Below the pieces are notes generated by a model. It saw only the letters and a program-made list of their open reading frames with translations, was not told the origin of the DNA and did no database searches. Shown here piece by piece: positions 59,908 through 64,000 of a stretch of 64,000 nucleotides of DNA; position 1 is the first letter of the stretch; each line of letters begins with the position of its first letter. The position numbers and the translations under genes were made by a program. Where the stretch lies: positions 62,001-126,000 of the forward strand of contig NZ_BJNW01000002.1 of assembly GCF_006539885.1 (NCBI RefSeq). The letters are read 5' to 3'. The DNA comes from Kocuria varians (GTDB lineage Bacteria > Actinomycetota > Actinomycetes > Actinomycetales > Micrococcaceae).

Positions 59908-59998
59908 GTTCCCATCCGGAGCGGCTGAGAGACCTGGCTCGTCGACGTCGCAGCAACCGGCCCCACGCGGGCAAGGTGCTAATGCCAGGAACGATGGA
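59908..59998 (+). promoter_or_regulatory. SAM-I (S-box) riboswitch controlling the sulfur-compound importer
   Basis: Core S-box blocks are in order: GAGAGACCTGGC, then GACGTCGCAGCAACC, then GCAAGGTGCTAATGCCAGG. The closing helix is probably CCATC (59912–59916) with GATGG (59993–59997). The 3' strand of that helix is contiguous with the GGAG ribosome site of the ATPase gene (start 60008), and no U-tract terminator lies between. This suggests SAM binding hides the ribosome site. A TPP riboswitch was considered because of CTGAGA and ATGCCAG, but the GCAACC and GGTGCTAA blocks are S-box. Confidence 0.82.
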
Positions 59999-60007
59999 GT
60001 TGATGAG

Positions 60008-60811
60008 TTGCGTCATGTCCTCACACGCCCGGACACCGCCCTCGACGCCGCGGCGGTCTCGTTCGAGAACCTGGGCAAGTCCTTCCCCTCCCGCGACGGT
60101 CGGTACGAGCAGCCCGTCCTGACGGACGTCTCCTTCCGGGTCGAGCCAGGAGAGATCGTCACCGTCCTGGGCCCCTCGGGCTGCGGGAAGTCGACGCTGC
60201 TGCGCGCGGTGGGCGGCCTCAGCGCCCCCACGTCCGGCGCGGTACGGATCGACGACGACGTCGTCTCCGGGATCGACCCGCGCTGCGCCGTCGGCTTTCA
60301 GGAGCCGCGGCTGCTGCCCTGGCGCACGATCACGAAGAACGTGGAACTCGGCCTGCCCGCGAGAACCCCGAGCGGCACTGGCCGACGCCGGGTGGCCGAG
60401 CTGCTGGATCTCGTGGAGCTGACCCACCACGCGGGCCACCGCCCCGGAGAGGTCTCGGGCGGCATGGCGCAGCGCGCGTCGCTGGCCCGTGCGCTGGCCC
60501 GCAACCCCCGGGTGCTGCTGCTGGACGAACCTTTCGGCGCGCTGGACGCCCTCACCCGGATCCGCATGCAGGACCTCCTGCTGCAGGTGCACCGGGCGGA
60601 TCCTACAACGGTCCTGATGGTCACGCACGACGTCGAGGAGGCGCTCGTCCTCTCCGACCGCGTGGTCGTCCTGACCCGAGAGACCCCCACGAGCCCGGCC
60701 ACGGTGGCGGAGGTGCTCGCCCCGGATCTGGCCCGCCCGCGCTCCCGGGACGACACCCGCCTCACCGCCATGCGCACCCACCTGCTGCGCCTGCTCGGTG
60801 TGGAGCGCTGA
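60008..60811 (+). CDS. ABC transporter ATP-binding protein, sulfonate/nitrate/taurine type (SsuB/TauB-like)
   Basis: A 267-residue ATPase. Walker A GPSGCGKSTLLRAV, a PRLLPWRTITKNV Q-loop typical of the SsuB/TauB/NrtD group, signature VSGGMAQRASLARAL, Walker B LLLDEPFGALDALTR and switch VTHDVEEAL. The TTG start at 60008 was chosen because GGAG is 8 bases upstream; it lies only ~10 bases behind the SAM-I aptamer. It is first in a three-gene importer operon. Confidence 0.88.
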   Translation: MRHVLTRPDTALDAAAVSFENLGKSFPSRDGRYEQPVLTDVSFRVEPGEIVTVLGPSGCGKSTLLRAVGGLSAPTSGAVRIDDDVVSGIDPRCAVGFQEPRLLPWRTITKNVELGLPARTPSGTGRRRVAELLDLVELTHHAGHRPGEVSGGMAQRASLARALARNPRVLLLDEPFGALDALTRIRMQDLLLQVHRADPTTVLMVTHDVEEALVLSDRVVVLTRETPTSPATVAEVLAPDLARPRSRDDTRLTAMRTHLLRLLGVER

Positions 60812-60814
60812 GGG

Positions 60815-61861
60815 GTGCCCGTCGTCTCACGCCGGGGCGTGCTGCGTGCCGCCGCCCTCTCCTCCCTGGCGCTGCCGTTGAGCGGCTGCGTCATGGCCGG
60901 GGAGGGCCCCGGACGCGGCGTGGCCGGCGGCTCCGCGGACGAGATCTACCTGGACTACGCCACGTACAACCCGCTGTCACTGATCATCAAGTCCAAGGGG
61001 TGGCTCGAGAAGGTTGCCGCCGAGCACGGCCAGAGCGTCACCTGGGTCTACTCGGCCGGGTCGAACAAGGCGAACGAGTCCCTGCGCGCGGGCGTGGTCG
61101 ATGTCGGCTCCACCGCCGGCTCGGCCGCGCTGCTGGCACGGGCCAACGGCTCCCCGATCAAGACCATCAGCCTCTTCTCCCAGCCCGAGTGGTCTGCCCT
61201 GGTGCGCACGGCGGCCTCGCCCGTGCGCGCCGTCGCTGACCTCGCAGGCAAGAGCGTGGCCGTCACCAAGGGGACGGACCCCTACTTCTTCCTGCTGCAG
61301 TCCCTGAAGGCTGCGGGGATGAGCGCGGAGGACGTCACCGTGACGAACCTCCAGCACGCGGACGGGCGCACGGCCCTGGACTCCGGCCGGGTGGACGCCT
61401 GGTCCGGGCTGGACCCGATCATGGCGGCGTCCGAGCAGAACGGCGACGTGCTGTTCCACCGCAAACTCGAGTACAACACCTACGGCTTCCTCAACGTCCG
61501 CGAGGTCTTCCTGCGGCTGAACCCCACCGGCGCCCAGGACGTGGTGAACACCTACGCCTACGCCCGCTCCTGGGCGGCGCGGCACCGTGACGAGGGGATC
61601 GAGGTCCTCGCGGAAGCGGCGAAGATCGACCTCGACACCGCCACCCGTGTGTGGCACCGCACCCACCTGGACATCGACCCCGTCCCCGGCGAGAAGCAGC
61701 TCGCCGTGCTGCGGGAGGTGGGCCCGATCCTCGTCGACTCGGGGGACGTGCCCTCGCAGCAGGATGTGGACGACGCCCTCGCGGGGATTGTCGAGCAGCA
61801 CTACGCACAGAGCGCGGACGCCGACGCCGCGGCCCGGGCCATCGAAGGGAACGCCCCATGA
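60815..61861 (+). CDS. ABC transporter substrate-binding lipoprotein, SsuA/TauA-like
   Basis: A 348-residue lipoprotein. The N-terminus has a twin-arginine motif (SRRGVLR) and a lipobox, LSGC. The NMT1/SsuA-type binding fold shows LDYATYNPLSLIIKSKGWLEK and VTWVYSAGSNKANESLRAGVVDVGSTAG, the usual aliphatic-sulfonate-type pattern. It would bind an organosulfur compound outside the membrane. The GTG start is three bases after the ATPase stop, and its end overlaps the permease start. Confidence 0.87.
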   Translation: MPVVSRRGVLRAAALSSLALPLSGCVMAGEGPGRGVAGGSADEIYLDYATYNPLSLIIKSKGWLEKVAAEHGQSVTWVYSAGSNKANESLRAGVVDVGSTAGSAALLARANGSPIKTISLFSQPEWSALVRTAASPVRAVADLAGKSVAVTKGTDPYFFLLQSLKAAGMSAEDVTVTNLQHADGRTALDSGRVDAWSGLDPIMAASEQNGDVLFHRKLEYNTYGFLNVREVFLRLNPTGAQDVVNTYAYARSWAARHRDEGIEVLAEAAKIDLDTATRVWHRTHLDIDPVPGEKQLAVLREVGPILVDSGDVPSQQDVDDALAGIVEQHYAQSADADAAARAIEGNAP

Positions 61862-62775
61862 GCACGCACTCCACCTCCGGAAACACGACCCTGGACGAGG
61901 TGACCGGCGAACCCCTCGGCGGCGCGAACGCGAGCACGGTGCCCGCCGCCGAGCACAAAGGCTCCGGTCCGCTGCCCCCACGACGTCGACGGGCAGGTTC
62001 CGTGCCGCGCACCCGGCTCACGGTCGCCCTGCTCGGACTGGTGCTGCCCGTCCTGCTGCTGCTCGTGTGGCACCTCCTGTCCACGAACGGCTTCTACTCC
62101 CCTGTGCAGCTCCCGCAGCCCTCGGCCGTCCTCGGCGCCGGGTGGGAGCTGCTGCGCAGCGGTGACCTGTGGGTGCACGTGGGGATCTCCACCCAGCGCG
62201 TGGTCGTAGGATTCATGCTCGGCAGCGCCCTGGGCCTCGCCGTCGGCGCCCTGGTGGGACTCTCCCCGTGGGCGCGGATCCTCGCCGGGCCCACCGTCGG
62301 AGCCCTGCGCGCGGTACCGTCCCTGGCCTGGGTTCCGCTGCTGCTGCTGTGGATCGGGATTGGGGAGAACTCCAAGGTGACCCTGGTGGCCATCGGCGCG
62401 TTCTTCCCCGTGTACACCACGGTCTCCGCGGCGCTGCAGCACGTGGACGGGCAGATCGTCGAGGCGGCCCGCTCGTTCGGCATCCGGGGCGTCCGCCTGT
62501 TCACCACCGTGCAGCTGCCCGCCGTGCTGCCCGCCGTGATCTCCGGGCTGCGTCTCGCGCTGGCCCAGGCGTGGCTGTTCCTCGTGGCCGCCGAGCTGCT
62601 CGGCTCCTCCATGGGGCTCGGATTTCTGCTCACCGACTCGCAGAACAACGGTCGCACGGACCGGCTCCTGCTCGCGATCGTGCTGCTCGCCGTGCTGGGC
62701 AAGCTGACAGATGCGCTGATCGGGGTCTTCGAGCGCTGGACGCAGCACCGGTGGGGCTCGGCCCCCGCCACCTGA
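61858..62775 (+). CDS. ABC transporter permease, SsuC/TauC-like
   Basis: A 305-residue permease with about six helices. A ~55-residue cytoplasmic N-terminus precedes RLTVALLGLVLPVLLLLVWH. The EAA coupling loop reads EAARSFGIRGVRLFTTVQLP. AVPSLAWVPLLLLWIGIGENSK is typical of sulfonate/taurine/nitrate permeases. It completes the SAM-riboswitch-controlled importer. The 4-base overlap with the binding-protein gene implies coupled translation. Confidence 0.88.
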   Translation: MSTHSTSGNTTLDEVTGEPLGGANASTVPAAEHKGSGPLPPRRRRAGSVPRTRLTVALLGLVLPVLLLLVWHLLSTNGFYSPVQLPQPSAVLGAGWELLRSGDLWVHVGISTQRVVVGFMLGSALGLAVGALVGLSPWARILAGPTVGALRAVPSLAWVPLLLLWIGIGENSKVTLVAIGAFFPVYTTVSAALQHVDGQIVEAARSFGIRGVRLFTTVQLPAVLPAVISGLRLALAQAWLFLVAAELLGSSMGLGFLLTDSQNNGRTDRLLLAIVLLAVLGKLTDALIGVFERWTQHRWGSAPAT

Positions 62776-62791
62776 GCCCGGTTTCTTGTCC

Positions 62792-62822
62792 GGGCGGCGT
62801 CGGCACCCGACGACGACGCCCG
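62792..62822 (+). terminator. GACGACGCC-type hairpin after the importer operon
   Basis: GGGCGGCGTCG (62792–62802) pairs imperfectly with CGACGACGCCC (62811–62821) around an 8-base loop, 17 bases after the permease stop. Confidence 0.5.
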
Positions 62823-62912
62823 CACCCCTGAGCACGCCACCCACCCGAGGCGCGAGCCCCACGGCCGCCGCCCCCCTGACCTCCGACGGACCATGAACCA
62901 GGAGACACCACG

Positions 62913-64000
62913 ATGACCGCGTTCGCATACACGGACCCCCACGCCCCCACCCCGAACCCCGCGCTCATCTCGGACGAGGCGCGGATCGAGTTCTGGGCGG
63001 AGCAGGCCGGCCGGCTGGACTGGGCCGAGCCGTGGCACACGACCCACCGCTTCGAGAAGCCGCGGCGCACCGGGGAGGACGAGGACGGCAATCCCACCTA
63101 CACGGTCCCGGAGATCGCGTGGTTCGAGGGCGGGAAGCTCAACGTCTCCTACAACTGCGTGGACCGTCACGTGGCGGCGGGCCGGGGCAACCACGTTGCC
63201 CTGTACTTCGAGGGCGAGCCCGGGGACCGCGCGGTCTACACGTACGCGGACCTGCAGCGCGAGGTCAGCCGAGCCGCCAACGCGCTGCTCGATCTGGGCG
63301 TGGGGCAGGGGGACCGCGTGGTCATCTACCTGCCGGTGATCCCCGAGACCGTGATCATCACCCTGGCGTGCGCGCGGATCGGCGCCGTGCACTCGCTGGT
63401 GTTCGGCGGCTTCTCCGCGGAGGCGCTGAAGTTCCGCGTGGAGGACACGGGAGCCAAGGTCCTGGTGACCACGGACGGGCAGAACCGGCGCGGTGTCGTC
63501 GTCCCCGTGAAGGCCGCCGCGGACGAAGCGTGCAGCGGCGAGAACGCGATCGAGCACGTGGTCGTGGTGCGCCGCACCTCCCGCCCCGGCCGCACGGACC
63601 TGCCGCGCGGCACCCGCGGCCTGCGCTCCAAGGACCAGGAGCTCGTGCCGTGGACGCCCGTGCGGGACGTGTGGTGGCACGAGCTGACCGCCCGCGCCTC
63701 GGACGTCCACGAGCCGCTCGCGTTCGACGCCGAGACCCCGCTGTTCATCATCTACACGTCCGGGACCACAGGGAAGCCCAAGGGCCTGGTCCACACCATG
63801 GGCGGATATCTGGTCCAGACCGCATATACCCACGCGCTCATGTTCGACCTCCTCCCGGACGTCCCGGACGCGGACGGCGTGCTGCGCCCGGACGAGCTCT
63901 CCGCCGTGAACGACTCCGCCAAGGTGGACTCGACCGTCCACTGGTGCACCGCGGACCTCGCGTGGGTCACCGCGCACACGTACGAGATCTACGGGCCCCT
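62913..64000 (+). CDS. acs: Acetyl-CoA synthetase (acetate–CoA ligase), 3' end outside window
   Basis: The first ~362 residues of an AMP-forming acyl-CoA synthetase. ATG 62913 follows AGGAGACACC. The N-terminal cap has [19 protein letters not shown] and [27 protein letters not shown]. The P-loop-like motif is [13 protein letters not shown], followed by [32 protein letters not shown] matches the acetyl/propionyl-CoA synthetase group. An acetate enzyme is most likely, but the acyl-pocket Trp that tells Acs from PrpE lies beyond the window end. Confidence 0.85.
   Translation, partial: [362 protein letters not shown]

Noticed and set aside
59920-59995. TPP riboswitch
   Set aside because: CTGAGA and ATGCCAG are suggestive, but the ACCTGATCTGGATAAT block is absent. 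GCAGCAACC and GGTGCTAATGCC fit the S-box in order and spacing, and the neighbours are sulfur genes.

Overview
The window is high-GC DNA (about 70 percent or more in most genes, strong G/C preference at third codon positions, many GTG and TTG starts, AGGAGG-type ribosome sites) from an actinobacterium. The gene content points to the Micrococcales, probably Kocuria or a close relative: small SRP RNA–dnaX–recR–lysC, purS–purQ–purL, a DUF4916 NUDIX-like protein, DtxR-type iron boxes, mycothiol-enzyme-like folds and an actinobacterial SAM-IV riboswitch. The genus is an inference; no 16S rRNA or other marker is present.

Layout. 0–5 kb: the 3' end of an Lhr helicase, an RHH/Doc toxin–antitoxin pair beside a decayed second doc fragment, a small membrane protein, Nei2, a secreted CAP/LGFP cell-wall protein and an RluA-type pseudouridine synthase. 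5–10.3 kb: idi, then a TetR-centred carbonyl cluster (PfpI/DJ-1, TetR, acetoacetate-decarboxylase-like protein, a frameshifted SDR, an HSL-type hydrolase) with matching TetR-type palindromes. 10.4–13.4 kb: GH76 glycosidase, DUF4916 protein, FUSC membrane protein. 13.5–17.3 kb: a creatine-use locus (MHS transporter, creatinase, IclR) with GCAAC/GTTGC operators. 17.5–22.4 kb: tgt, then a polyol/xylitol locus whose transporter is frameshifted. 22.5–26.6 kb: an accessory stretch of lower GC holding small enzymes and regulators, ending in an AT-rich block.

26.7–30.5 kb: a tight operon of an ATP-grasp ligase, a NylB-like SxxK hydrolase and a metallo-beta-lactamase-fold hydrolase, with unknown product. 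30.5–33 kb: queuosine-precursor transporter, pdxK, TetR. 33–37.2 kb and 46.8–51.2 kb: two complete siderophore-type ABC importers under DtxR boxes. 37.4–45 kb: a small secreted protein, a GT25 glycosyltransferase, tRNA-Ser, SRP RNA, dnaX, recR, lysC. 44.9–46.7 kb: an OhrR-like regulator, a protein usually named 3-methyladenine glycosylase, and a Rieske protein, all overlapping. 51.4–54.9 kb: purSQL. 55–58 kb: GNAT, Zn alcohol dehydrogenase, DinB protein, methyltransferase.

58.2–62.8 kb is the most striking region. A flavin-dependent NtaA/SnaA/DszA-type monooxygenase and a sulfonate/taurine-type ABC importer diverge from one intergenic region that appears to carry a SAM-IV riboswitch for the monooxygenase and a SAM-I riboswitch for the importer. 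The window ends inside an acetyl-CoA synthetase gene.

A GC-rich element (GACGACGCC and its complement GGCGTCGTC) recurs throughout, mostly just after stop codons, alone or as inverted pairs that fold into hairpins. Two genes (8303–9207, 18975–20323) are clearly frameshifted, and a third (GT25) probably is.
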